A stretch of DNA of 64,000 nucleotides. Origin: Maratus speciosus (lineage: Eukaryota > Arthropoda > Arachnida > Araneae > Salticidae). Made by a program: the position numbers and the translations under genes. Below the pieces are notes generated by a model. That model ran no database searches. It saw only the letters and a program-made list of their open reading frames with translations, and had not been told where the DNA came from. Where the stretch lies: NCBI GenBank assembly GCA_963932465.1, contig OZ010799.1, positions 156,422,761 to 156,486,760 on the forward strand, written 5' to 3'. Numbering within the stretch: the stretch's first letter is position 1; every line of letters begins with the position of its first letter. Positions 44,985 through 56,745 of this stretch are shown here, in pieces.

Positions 44985-45350
44985 AGGCTATAATGATTTG
45001 CCAAAATCTGCAGTATCAATTCGAAATCGTGTAGTGAACTATAATAAAAGAATTAATTACAAGTGAAATACAAACTTTTAAAAATTCAGGAAAAAAATTT
45101 AGTTTGACTTTTGACGAATGGACATTTACTGCAAGCAAGCAATTTATGAATATTAATGCCCATTCAAGAAATTTAAATTTGAGCAAATTCAGGAATTTAG
45201 GCCTTATGCGCATATATGGATCTTTTACAGCAAAAAAGTGCGTTGAAAGAGTGCTTAAACGAATATGACATCTCCCTAAAAACAGAACTGGGACTTGGAG
45301 ATAAAACTTTAGATGCCGTCATATTTCTTAGAACATATTTTCAAAGGAAT
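44985..45350 (+). pseudogene. hAT transposase internal fragment
   Basis: Three frame segments read in order. GYNDLPKSAVSIRNRVVNYN ends in a stop near 45065. At 45098-45268 a 57-codon frame begins FSLTFDEWTFTASKQFMNIN and includes LGLMRIYGSFTAKKCVERV. Then LNEYDISLKTELGLGDKT follows in another frame. F.VT.DEWTS...Y.NIN and LGL.RI.GS..A are the usual core of hAT transposases around the first catalytic Asp. Stops and frameshifts make it dead. It lies just after a CTTGGCAAGTCTG tip, so an array-type element may have cut it. Confidence 0.7.
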
Positions 45351-45949
45351 ACCGATTAGTTAGGAAACATTAAACTATTCAAAATCATCTTTTTTTTTTT
45401 TTCACGAGGTACGTAATAATTTTTTATATTATGCAACGTTTTCGAATTTTAACAGCTATTGCTATTTAGAAATTTAAACTATACATCTATGTATTATTTT
45501 ATTCTATGTGTGTGTGTGCTAAGTTCTTTTATTTCAGGAAAAGAATCTTCATGTTAGGGAAAACCTTGCATTTGCAATATCCTAGAATTATAAACTTTAA
45601 TTACGTGGGTATGAGAATAATTCATAATTTAATTCGTGATATTAATTAGTTTTTAATATTGTAAATATTAAACTATTCAAAAACTTGTTTAACAGGAAAT
45701 AAAAGAAATTATCTAGAAGATGAAGCATAGACATTTCATGTCTTTTGTTGCATTTTCAAACATCAACAGCGCATTTCTTTTAATTTTCAATTGTTCTAAT
45801 TTATCCTATAAATTTTGATAATTAATTGAAGTTAATTTTGTTAATTTGGTATATTTTCATATGTGAATTAGGCTGTAATTTTGCTTTGTCTTTTCTATAG
45901 CATTATGATATTTAGCTATTGTAAAAATTGATGATATTACAGAAATTCT

Positions 45950-46042
45950 AATTTTCCTAATCCCGGGATTGAATCTAAGCAATCTCGAAATCCCGGGATT
46001 GGAAATTAGTCTCGGGATTGTAATCCCTATTCCCAACCAAGC
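45950..46042. mobile_element. Solo end of a hAT-like family with AATCCCGGGATT repeats
   Basis: Four near-copies of AATCCCGGGATTG lie within about 75 bases, followed by CCCTATTCCCAACC, the inverse of a GGTTGGGAATAGGG-type terminus. No partner was found. 46043-46310 contains a slightly GC-richer patch without recognisable coding. Confidence 0.45.
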
Positions 46043-46856
46043 TTGGTATTCATTTTATCAATCCTGGAGGGATGAAATGCTGAGTGAAGCTTGCCCAGTC
46101 GAGAGTTGCACACTTGACCTGCAGCGCGGCAGCCAGATAAAAAAAAAATGTACAACCATGCAAATTCGAAGTTCGTTTGCAAAAACAGACCAAAGCGCAT
46201 GCTGCCGAAAGTAGCAGTACTCAAACTTCCGATACGAAGCTTGTTTGGAAAAGGTTTGCTACAAAAGATTTTTATTTAAAAATATAAATTCTTAAATCAG
46301 GTTAATAATATAAAATTAGTGTTCACTCTAGGAAAAAAAAGGGCACAGTTGAAGCTGAAAGAGGGCATTTTTTTCAGCGTAAAAGGGCATTGTTTCTTCA
46401 GAAAATGTAGGTCTACGAAACCGATATAAGAATTATACATTACTACAAACTCATCATTGTTTATACACACATTTAGTAACAGATTACAGAATTTTTTTTT
46501 TTTTTTTTTTTGATATTTCAAAGATTTTTTTGATATTTCATCTTGATATTTCTAGTAAGTAATTTTGTCTCACATAAAAAACTATAAAATTATTAGCCCC
46601 AGAAACTAGCAGTTTTAAGGGTAAAGCAGAAATTTTAAGGGGTAGAAAAATTTAGATGGGTGACCAATTATTATTAAAATAAATCGCTAAATATAATTTA
46701 AAGATCATAAGCTTTGTGAGCTGTGGGGGCGGGGAGAAGAAACAAAAGCATTTTGGGAGAGGGGAAAGGGAGGAGGTTGATTATATAATGGATTATTTAT
46801 CATTAGTAAAAATTTAACAATTAGAACAGAAAAATATAAAAGAAGAGCCTTTAAAT

Positions 46857-48188
46857 CAGGGTTAGAAAAAACCCGGGTTTTTTCGAAAAAACCCAACCCA
46901 CTGGGCCCACTAGTCTAAAACCCGGGTTTTTTGAAAAAACCCGGGTTATTTCGGGCTTTATTGAATATTTTTGGAGAACACTTTAAACTTCTAATTTTTA
47001 CATACATAATACCTGAATTCTCCATTTATCAGTAAAACCTGGCCATAATTTTGCATTAATTATGAATTAACAAAAGATATATAAAAAGAAAAAAAATCAG
47101 ATCAATTTAAAAGGTGCATCTGTATCTCATTCTCATGGGACTAGTTTGCTGCACTAAGCATATATTAAGTGAACCACAGCTGGATTTCTTTATATAATTC
47201 TTACCTTAAGTTAAACATGTTAAATTTATATAGTTTCTTTCATTCACTTCAAATCAGAAATCAGTTGAAGACTTTTTTTTTTTTTCCGAAAGAAATGGTA
47301 TTCGTAAAAATATATTTGAAAATTTTAGCAAAATTTGCTACATATATATTGCAATAGTATTAAATGTTAAATTAGATTGTCATGGAAGTTAGTGTCTGTG
47401 ATATTTGTAAATTTAAATCGCAAATGGCAACACACTTATTACTAGCTTTGCTGCTTTATCAACTCCAAAATGATTACGTAACTTGCTCCAAACCAAACGT
47501 AGAAAAGTATTGTTCGATTGAAGCAGAGATAGCTGGTACTGAATGTAAAGAAAAGAAAAACTGACAAAATCCAGGAGGAAACTTTATCTGTTTCACTCTT
47601 TTTTACCATAATCTGTGTTGAAAACTCCTATATAACACTTTCATTGTACATTGAAGCAGGATAATAAATGGGATGATTAATCTTAAAAGCTATAATAATG
47701 CAAACAATCAGGACGGGGTTCAAGTGAGATCTTTTTGCATGCATGAAGATTTAAAGCATTTGGATACATTTTAGATTACAAACATGAAAATCTTCCTTCT
47801 TTTTTGGTCATTTTATCTCTGCTGAGAAATTCCTTTAAATCTGGTTCTTTTGAAATATATTTAAATTGGCATTTATCTTTGCATTCTCATATCGTAGATT
47901 AAATAATGATACAGTTGTGAAAGCACAAGAAAATTTGAAAAAACCCACAATGGGTTTTTTCGACGCCCGAAAAAACCTTTGTGGGTTTTTTCAGGCTGGG
48001 CCCACTTGGGCAAACCCTGTCTAACAGCCACTATTAACCGAATTTTCCAGTTTTCACCTATTCTCATACCTTAGATTGAATAATGTTAGAGTTGTGAAAA
48101 CATGAGAAAATTTGAAAAAACCCACAATGGGTTTTTTCGTGGGTTTTTTCAAGTGGGCCTGCCCGCGGGCCCACTTGGGCAAACCCTG
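46857..48188. mobile_element. Nonautonomous hAT element with AACCCGGGTTTT repeats, TSD CTTTAAAT
   Basis: The left end CAGGGTTAGAAAAAACCCGG and the right end GGCCCACTTGGGCAAACCCTG are inverted. The perfect duplication CTTTAAAT flanks them (46849-46856 and 48189-48196). Subterminal text is AACCCGGGTTTTTT on the left and CCCACAATGGGTTTTTTC with GGGCCCAC on the right. The last ~190 bases are duplicated: a second right end stops at about 48021 with the same ACTTGGGCAAACCCTG. The interior frames at 47169-47564 have no domain. Confidence 0.9.
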
Positions 48189-48419
48189 CTTTAAATTTGG
48201 TGTGTTTGATAAGAGGGAGAAGCAGAATTTGGATGATGTTATTTATTGTTACAATGAAGTGAGTGGGAGGTAAGAGGGAAGAAGAGGTTGATTAGATTGG
48301 ATGATTGATTATTCATACTTTATGTTTGTTTTTTTTCTTTATACTAAAATTTACAATTAGAATAGAAAAAAATATAACATTTATTAAATGATTGTGTAAA
48401 TCTTCTAATGTGGTTTCAA

Positions 48420-49610
48420 AAATTCGCGAAAAATGCTTTAGAAGATGAAATTTTTATCTATTCATAATTTGGAACATAAAGGGTTAAAGGGAGGAAACGA
48501 AATTTCAGAAAAGGAGAGGGGTAGATACATTAAAAAAAAAAAAAAAAAAAAATCAGAAATCTGCTAAAATGTGGAAGGTTGTATCCCAGATTAAGAAATA
48601 ATAGAAAAATATAAGCGAGGATTTTTTGCATAAAAATATGGACTAGTAATTACCAAAAATTTTTTGAATTCAGCTTATCATTTAAATATGAATTCATTAC
48701 CATTCCTAAATGTATTTTTATTTGTTTAACTGGCTATGACTCGTTCCGACGTTGCTCGAACCTGTTTGAATATCGCGAAAAATTTAAAAATTGCTGCACG
48801 AATTCCAAATAAACCTTATTGAAAAGAGAACAAACTATATTGGGCTAAAAGTTTAAAACAGGTTTTTTTTTTTCTTTCCCTAGTGTGGGAAAATCACCGT
48901 GAAACTTAAAACCCCCCGCAAAAAATCGATTAAAAAATCGCAGATGCAAAGTTTTGTACAGTGGGCTGAAACACTGTAATCGGAATTTTTCACAAATGTA
49001 ACAAAATCGGTGTTTAACATGAAAAATTACTTAAAAATTCAGAAATCACGGAAGCTGTAATGTACTATATTATGCTAAATATCTAAACCGAATAATTTTT
49101 ACAAATGTAAAAAAAAAAAAAAAAAAAAAATGTCGCGGAATGCAAAGTACTAAAAATCGTAGTGAAAATAACAAAAATAGAAAAACTTAAAAATCGCAGA
49201 GGACAAAAATTAGCATATTAGGCAGTTTGAAACCAAATTCATTTTACGAGTGTAAAAAAAATCACAGCTGAACGCGAAAAAACAGTAAGATCGTATTTAA
49301 AATTACTAAAAAATCAAAAATAGCAAAGGACAAAATTTACTACATTAGGTTAAAAGTTTAAAAACAAATTCCTTTAAAGAATGCGAAAAAAAATTAAAAT
49401 TGCTAAAAATTTAGCAGATAACAACAGAATATACCATATTTGGTAAAAGTTTGAAATTGAATTCCTTTTACGAATGTCAAAAAATCGCCACTGAATGCGA
49501 AAAAAAGCTGAAAATCTCAGAAGAAGTCACATTAAAAATTCAAAAATCGCAGAGAAAAATATTTACTATGGTGCGCTAAAAGTTTGAAACCATAATAAAC
49601 CTTTGTAAAG

Positions 49611-49642
<32 letters not shown>

Positions 49643-49870
49643 CTGCGAAACGCGAAAAAGCAGTTAAAATCGCATTAAAAGTCTAATTCAAATCTGCTAA
49701 GAATTCAAAAATCATTGGCCAAATTTACTATATTAGGCTGAAAATTTTAAGTTGAATTCATTTTACCAATGTCAAAAGAAAAAAAAAAACTCCCCCCATG
49801 GATCGCGCAAAAACGTTAATCATCGTATTAAAAAATTCATGAAAAATTCACATAATAAAAAAAGACACTA
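48420..49870. repeat. AT-rich tandem array, units ~110-150 bp
   Basis: The phrase TTTACTATATTAGGCTAAAAGTTTGAAA and its variants recur at about 48828, 48955, 49066, 49210, 49340, 49428, 49566 and 49725. AAAAATCGCAGAGGACAAA stands before it and TTTTACGAATGTAAAAAA after it. Units end in ATCGC motifs and long A runs (49108-49130, 49616-49640). The unit shares the ATCGCGAAAAA style of the TTTCGTCAAAG arrays but differs in length and wording. Nothing codes here. 49871-50560 is plain intron with a G run at 50338-50350. Confidence 0.75.
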
Positions 49871-50568
49871 ACGTAAACGGTAAAATCTGCATGCTTCTGA
49901 ATTTTCATTAAATTGTAAATTATATCAGAGAATTATATCATGTGAGATTTTAAACTACCTCTGCCATTAAAACAAAATATAGTAATAAAAACATTGGTCC
50001 CTATTTAGCAGAAAGAAAAATAACTTATCTTTGTTTTAAGTAGTATTTGGTCTTGCAGTTTTTGCTGACATCCTTTTCTCTTCTTTTATTCTTATACCTC
50101 TCTTAGCACAAGGATTTTAACTTTTTATTATCAGCAAAACGAGCGCAGAATTTGCCAGACTCCTGCTTGGAACTGAACTTCTCAGTGTATAGCCAAAGAA
50201 CGTAGAGGAATTTCTTTGGCTCAATTCCTTCGCTTCAATTTCTTTGGTTTAGCCGCCTCCAGCCCCTCCCCTGACGTCTCATTCGTTTTAAACACATCTA
50301 TTGTTGTACGCATAAGATGTAGTATACTGTATAAGAGGGGGGGGGGGGGAGACTTGGCGACAACCACCCCTCCCTCTTTACCGAAATACTGCTCGTCCCA
50401 ATAGATACAACTAATTAAATGGGAACATTTCTGGGGACATTTTCTATTCAGGAGTACAGGGAGTCACTTTACCGCTCTTCCGTTGGATCAGAACCAATTG
50501 ATTAGGAAAAAGAAACAAACCCGAGAAACGAGAGAGAAAAAAAAACTGTGTAACATAGGACCAGTAAT

Positions 50569-51535
50569 TAGAGATCTGCACGGGTTGGGCTCAGGCCTAT
50601 TTTCATTCACGGCACTCGGGCCGGGCCATACTTTTTTCTGATGGCTCGGGCCTGGTCGGGCCAAGTCACTACTCTTTACGGGCAGGGCCAGGCCATACTT
50701 TTATCCTGAAGGTTCGGGCCGGGCCTAACTTATTTTTTCTGCACAGACCCGGGTACTGGTTTCATTCCTAATCTTCACTGCCCAAAATTTTCATTCCTAG
50801 TTTTGACCCAGCCCGTATGAAAATCATTGTCTCGACATGCCCTGGTCCGTTCAAAGGTCAGTAAAATTAGGCTTGGCACAATTTCTTTTTCAAAAAATGC
50901 ATACAGTTTTAAATTGCCATTATTCTACAATTAAACATTCAAATTCATCCTTTTTAAAGAATAGTAGATTTCTACACTTATTAAAATATAGTAAAAGGTG
51001 TGAAAAAGAACCTGTCTGTGACGGAATGTTTTAAACTGAAAAACGTGTTGATCCATGCAAAATTAATATACTACTACATAAGAAAAGAATATATAATACA
51101 TTTACACTTGCTAAGAAGGGAACTTGTCTAAACGCATTTTTTTTTTCTTTTCTATGCAATTCATTATTAGATTTTACTGTATAGCATTTTTCAGATTTTT
51201 AACACTTCAATACATGGAATATGGATTAACAATATTAATGATAACTGAAACATTTACATACAAGAAATAGATTCATTAAAAAAAATAAATATCGCTTCTA
51301 TAAAAATGAAGATTATAAACATGAAAAGAAAAGTTAAGATAAATATTTTTGGCTTGAACTCCTCGTACGAGACAAACTTTTAACAAAATCGACGTAAAAA
51401 TCAATGTTTTACAGAAATTCACTCGAGCCGGGCCGGACACGGGCCGAGATTTTAACTTTTTTACCGGGCCGGGCCAATATTTTTTTTGTACGGGCCAGGC
51501 CCGGGCCTGGAAATGTCGGCCCATGCAGACCTCTA
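50569..51535. mobile_element. Nonautonomous hAT element with CGGGCCGGGCC repeats, TSD CCAGTAAT
   Basis: The left end TAGAGATCTGCACGGGTTGG and the right end GGCCCATGCAGACCTCTA are inverted. The perfect duplication CCAGTAAT flanks them (50561-50568 and 51536-51543). Both ends are rich in CGGGCC and GGCCCGG, while the 500-base core is AT-rich. The contrast in base composition within one element is extreme. Open frames in the ends are repeat artefacts. Confidence 0.9.
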
Positions 51536-51579
51536 CCAGTAATATCCCAAAAGTTGATTACCAGGACCTATTCTCGGCT

Positions 51580-52306
51580 TCGCCGGAATATAATACATTT
51601 ACACCTGCTAATAAGGGAACACATTGACATTTATATTTTTTTCCCTATGCAATTCCTTCTTAGGAGATTTTACTCTATAGCATTTTTCAGATTTTTAACT
51701 CTCCAATACATGGAATACGGATTAACGGTATTAATGATCACTGAAACATTTATATATAAATAAATTCATTAAAAAAAAATATATTGCAGCCGAAGGCGCT
51801 TCTTTAAAAATAAATATTATAATAAGTATTTTTGGTCAGAACTCGTACGAATCAATTTTTTAACCATATCAAGGTAAAATTCCATATTCTGTAGAAATTC
51901 AGTCAGGCCGGTCTCGTACCGAGATCCATCAGCCTAATCGTTCGGAGTTTTCCTTCGATCCTTAGATTTTCTTGCATAAATACGGGTTAAGTTCCCTTAA
52001 AACATGCCCCCTTCGTGCCCATATCCCTCCTGTAGATAATTGGCAGTCATAAACAACACCAACACCTCGGGTCGAGGCTTTAACTATTTTCCGTGCCGGG
52101 CCGTTTCTCAGGCCGAATTCTTAGCTTTTATACCGGGAAGAGCCAATCATTTTTTTGCATGAGCATGGCCGAATTTTTAACTTTTATACCGGCCATTAAT
52201 TTTTTTTTTTTTTTTTTTTGTACGGGCCGGATTCCTATCGAATTTTTTTTTTCTATGGGTTGGGCCGGTTCCCGACCTGGAAATTTTGGCTTGTGCATAC
52301 ATCTAA
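51580..52306. mobile_element. Second, left-truncated copy of the CGGGCC hAT family
   Basis: 51590-51770 parallels 51090-51270 (AATACATTTACACCTGCTAA, TACATGGAATACGGATTAAC). The right part repeats GCCGGGCCG and TTTTATACCGG. The right tip TTGTGCATACATCTA is a decayed form of GGCCCATGCAGACCTCTA. No left tip is present. A poly-T run is at 52199-52220. Confidence 0.65.
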
Positions 52307-52974
52307 TCCGGCATCACCAAGTGTATGTTAATAAATGCATAAATTGAAAATAAAGAGAAGTTGCTAATTGATCACGATAAAACTGTTGACATATCAACAA
52401 AATGCAAAGTTGAATGCGTTAGTTGTGTCACTTTGACTGTACGTTGTTTATCAAAATAAGGCATATCTTCTTCCTTATATAAACAACCTAACAGCTGTAT
52501 TTCCTACTGCATGTCAATTTTCGATTGCGGTCAAAAGTATTTAAAATACTTCATTCGCTAACGTGGTTTCATGTATGTATAATATGTGCATCTGTAAATT
52601 AAAACTGAAAGAATAAAGATTTTTTTTTTCTAAATGTTGGGACTATGATGGAAGCAGGTTTTCTTTTCCATTGATATGATATTTATATATTGGTACCATA
52701 TACACTCTTCTTAGTTTAAAAAAGGAGATGCAGCTTTTGCTAATATTTCTCCTTTGAGTCGTTTGTTTTTTCTTTGGTCAAGCAATGTTGGGGGGGGGGG
52801 GGGGGGGAGGCGCGGGGTTGTGTTCATCTAACCCAGTTTCATAAAAGGAAATCGTGAATATCGTTTCCGGTATAAAACGAAATATTTGAGCAAATAGACA
52901 CATAGATGCATTGTTTGATCAGAATTTTTTTTAAAATATTAAAAACAATTGTAGGCAACTTTTTCTATAATTGT

Positions 52975-53208
52975 GTGTTACTTAGGACGGCCTATTATCT
53001 GCACGACGGATATATGCCCGACGGGGAGTGCCGTCCGTGGGGGGTCTTTCTAGGGGAACCTAATCCATATTTAAGTAAAGTTATCCAAGGTTCGAAGAAA
53101 ACCACGGAAAACTCCGAAAGATTAGGCCGACAGGCGCAATTGGGTTCGAACCCAGCACCATCCATCTCCCAGCTTTGAAAGCAGAACCTCTCGGCTACCG
53201 GTGGGGCA
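52975..53208 (-). mobile_element. tRNA-derived SINE
   Basis: On the minus strand the element starts GCCCCACCGGTAGCCGAGAG. TAGCCGAGAGG fits a pol III A box, and GGGTTCGAACCC (about 53142-53153) is a perfect B box about 50 bases later. The spacing and the head resemble a tRNA-Ser-like ancestor, but it lacks a foldable acceptor end. The tail after the B box contains GTTTTCCGTGGTTTTCTTCG and CCGTCGGGCATATATCCG, a non-tRNA body. So this is a SINE and not a functional tRNA gene. The region 52310-52900 before it shows only a G run at 52790-52807. Confidence 0.65.
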
Positions 53209-53209
53209 T

Positions 53210-54240
53210 TTCTATAATTGCATTTAAATATGTTATTAATTTTCTCTCATTTTGGAATCGAGTTCAGTTGAATCAGTAAAAGTATAGTGAGTTGCAGGTT
53301 GACAAAAATTCTTTTTGCGGGTCTAGGACAATTACTGTATCGCTGATTTTTTTATCGGGTCTGAGTTGAAATCAAATGAAAGTGTCTTATTCTGGGTTTT
53401 TAATTCAATTGTTAAAAAGGTTAATACTTTACTTATAGAGTTGTACAACAAAGATAATTAAAAGATTATAGTTTGTTTGGCATGTTTGCATAATTCTTTG
53501 AAATTATATACTAAGCTAATCATACAAAAGGTGCGATAGGCGCAAAGTACGCAAGACTCGCGCTTATAGAGACCCCCAAGAAGACTAAATACCTTTAAAT
53601 AGATTAGGACTTCTGAAAAATGTTTGCATCTGGGTTAGTAACTAGCGACTTCCGCTTATACCTCCCCCCCCCCCACCTCTTCCCGACGAGAGTTAAGCTT
53701 TTTTTTTTCTTTTTTTTTAAATAAAAATGCAGTACCTCAAAAATTTTCCTTGCACCGGTACCTCTTTAAGAAGAAGGCCGAGTCCGACCATACAAATTAT
53801 TAGCACTTCAATGCTTGTGTGGACAGAGTAGAGTTTTTTAATGCAGAGCCCCGAAATATTGAAAGAAGCAGGATCGTATGCTAGGAGTTTTTTTTTTTTT
53901 TTTTTTTTTTTTATATCTAGTAGGGAATTAAAATGTCGTCATTTCTTTTCGTCCGTTTGCCTTTGTTGGTTCATGCATCTACAGTAGTACGACGTTTAGT
54001 ATGCACCCACAGAAATAGCGTGGGAAAAAAAGAAGATATAAAAAAAAAAAAGACTTTTTTTTTAAAGCATCCAGAATTGGATCTCAAGAGATAGCATCTC
54101 AGTGCAAGAACAGGGGGAATAACTACTGGACAATGCAACTGTTCAGTTTGTAACTTCCTGTAGAGTGTCCTATTTCCTCTCTGTTCTTGGCAAATCCCTC
54201 CTGACCACCCAGGGCTACCACCCACAAGATAAGAAGGCGA
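53210..54240. other. Unassigned intron 1 sequence
   Basis: There is no recognisable element end apart from homopolymers (C run 53666-53676, T run 53888-53912). A 97-codon minus-strand frame at 53971-54264 (with GGSPGWSGGICQEQRGNRTL) is the only sizeable one. It lacks a recognisable domain and carries low-complexity Phe runs. It may be an unrecognised transposon piece. Confidence 0.4.
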
Positions 54241-54245
54241 AAAAG

Positions 54246-55438
54246 CAGGGTTCGTAAATATCATGATATTTTTGAAAATATCAAAAATATCTGATATTTT
54301 GATATATATCAGATATTTTCAAAGCAGCCAACTTACCACTGATAATAAATGTTTTCAAGCATAATATAGATTAGAAACTAAAATATATTGTACTTAACAT
54401 GAAAACTTAATCAAAGAATATTCTAAAAATGCATTTTTTTTTTTTTTTTTTTTTTTTTTTTCACTTAGAACAAAATTGAAGATGAACTAATTGAAAACAG
54501 TAACAATTTGCTTTAAAAACCTTACTGTAGGATTCAGCATCAAGATCAAGTATAAAAAAAATCAGAAATTTTAAATACAAAAAAGTTCTTTTAATTGAAA
54601 AATTTTAACATAAATGTAAGTATAAAATATCTTATTTCGTATTTTCTAACATGTTGTATAGTTTAAACTAAACTGGACCAAAACATGAGAAAAGATTCCT
54701 TTCTAATGAAACTGTATATAACTGCTTATTAAAATTAGTCAGTCTTTCAATAGTTGTTCGGAATTAATTATGTCCCACATAATTATTAGTTCAACATTTT
54801 AAAAATAAAAGCTTCAAAAATATATTTATTTTCTTTTTTGGCTAAAAAAGTCACATCCAGAAGAGACAAAAGTTCTTTATCTACAGATTCATAGTCAATA
54901 ACAGTTGAAATTTTATTTCATTTACACTGAAATATTACGAATTACGACTGAAAATATCAAAAATATCTTGCACACATTCATATTTTGAAAATAAATATCA
55001 AATGCAGAAAATATGAAACATCTTGATATATTGAAAATAAATATCAAGTAATATGAAAATATCAAAAATCTTGATATTTTGAAAATAAATATTGGATATA
55101 TATCCATTGATATATATCAACGAACTCTGGCTATATATAAAGAATTATCAAAATTACATTTTATCTTTCAATGGCTGTTCTGAATTAACTGTCTAACATA
55201 ATTATTAGTTCTACATTTAAAAATAAAAGTTTCAAATATAAAGCTTGGAAAAGATTTTTCTTCTTTTCCTAAAAAAGTTACTGCCAAAGGCAAAAGTAAA
55301 TTATCTATAGAATGATGCAGTCAATAACATGTCGAATTTTCATTTACACTTGCTTTGAATGTGGAAAATATAAAAATTATCTCACACGGTGATATTTTGA
55401 AAATAAATATCAAATATACAAAATATCAAACATCTTAT
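54246..55438. mobile_element. hAT-like element gamma, second copy, right end replaced
   Basis: It starts CAGGGTTCGTAAATATCATG and follows the other gamma copy closely, except that it lacks the insertions found there. It therefore holds the empty sites TATAACTGC (54717-54725) and CTGAAAAT (54948-54955). A T run is at 54429-54461. The final right end expected from the first copy is missing. The sequence switches to the tail of the Penelope-like element near 55439, which suggests that this inserted into or truncated gamma. Confidence 0.7.
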
Positions 55439-56430
55439 AAATAAAAACATACATTTATTTTACTTAAATAGGTGTCACAAATAAAAATTAAAATATGTTG
55501 ACATGTTTCGGTTTAATAGTAAAATCTGTAATCATAACACACACATAATCAATAGAAATGAATGACACTGGGTACCAAAAAATAATCTAAAAACCAAAAA
55601 ACATAAAAATGAAAAACATTGCGCCCTCTATGATCTCAAATAGCCTACAGTACTGCGGCTCCCTCTATCAGACTCCCTTTTTAAGTATTTATTAAGGAAT
55701 TCCAACCATAAAATTGGAATATCAAAGAATAAAGAATCATTACACACAGTATCCCTCCTAGAATATATCTCTAATAGATTCCCGGATGATTGACTTGCGG
55801 TATAAACTCGAAACAAACAATAATCTACTGTCTCTGAAACACATATTAACCCCCCTCTTTAAAAACAGCCTTGATAACGCAGTCTTATCCCTACCAAATT
55901 TTATATCCGATTCATGCTCTTTCCTCCTAATCCCAAACTTTCTACCTGTCATACCAATATAATAATTAATATCCCCCCCCCCCCCCTCATTCTCATATGG
56001 AATTTCATACACCCCTGCGAGATCATCCTGTGCAACCGGATCAAAAGGTCTGTACAGAAGATGTTTCAACTTAGAATTAGTTGCTAAACCACCTCCTAAC
56101 TTAAACTTCATTAATTTACTTTTAAGCCTCTCAAAATTACCCTTGATATATGGAAATGATAACCTTTTAAACCTATTAACCTCCCCCCCCCCCCTCTCGC
56201 ACACTTTATCAACCAAAGTACAACTAACCTGTGAATGACCTTTACACTTATAATTATTAATCAAATTATTAATCTTCTCTCTTTTGTAACCATTTACTTT
56301 ACAATATTGAAAATATAATTCAACTCCTCGTCCAAAAAATCCTCTGAACAAAAATTAAACGCACGATTAACCATGAACCTGAACGTTGAGAATTTATACC
56401 CAAAAGGTGAATACGCTGAATTTGGAATAA
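55439..56430 (-). pseudogene. Penelope-like element remnant with GIY-YIG endonuclease domain
   Basis: On the minus strand the end of a reverse transcriptase comes first (KFSTFRFMVNRAFNFCSEDF near 56380). A frameshift follows, then a 197-codon frame (56351-55758) with LSFPYIKGNFERLKSKL. It then has AGVYEIPYENEGGGGDINYY, IGMTGRKFGIRRKEHESDIK and an Arg/Lys-rich tail. VYxIPY..., YYIGMTGR, R.KEH is the GIY-YIG nuclease pattern used by Penelope-like retroelements. The 3' noncoding tail at 55439-55640 includes AAACCGAAACATGTC on the minus strand, also typical of this class. Poly-C tracts (55974-55987, 56180-56192) encode the Gly runs. The copy is 5'-truncated and defective. Confidence 0.8.
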
Positions 56431-56745
56431 TTCAAAAATGGCCTAGCGGGAACACTAATAAAATCGTACAAGGTTTATTTAAGGTTATAACGGGCAATGT
56501 TGGGTGGGCCAGCTAGTCATTAAATACAGGGAAAAAAAAAAAAAAAGAGGCAAATTTTGTGGCTATTATGCTTATACAATAGACTTCAAATCCGCAATCC
56601 TAAAATCCACACATGTAAACAGTGAAACTTTTAGTTCAGATGTAGGGGCACAATTACAAAATTTTTTAGTTTTATATCATTCCGTATGTATTTTAATATA
56701 TAATTCTCAATAATATGACTGAACTACTTTTTCACGAAAGAAGTA
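56430..56745. other. hAT tip and plain intron
   Basis: GCCTAGCGGGAACACTA at 56441-56457 is an inverted CAGTGTTCCC-type hAT terminus. A sister tip GCCTAGAGGGAACACTG lies at 57773-57788 inside the next element. A possible left partner, TAGTGTTCACTCTAGG, is at 46317. The rest of the stretch is featureless. Confidence 0.5.

Noticed and set aside
53140..53208. Functional tRNA gene
   Set aside because: A and B boxes are present, but the acceptor stem does not pair and a long non-tRNA body follows, so it is called a SINE.
53971..54264. 97-codon minus-strand frame as a gene
   Set aside because: It contains a poly-Phe run from a homopolymer, has no domain I recognise and shows no splice context.
55758..56351. 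Homing endonuclease of phage or organelle type
   Set aside because: The upstream fragment ends like a Penelope reverse transcriptase and the downstream tail fits that class, so GIY-YIG is part of a retroelement.
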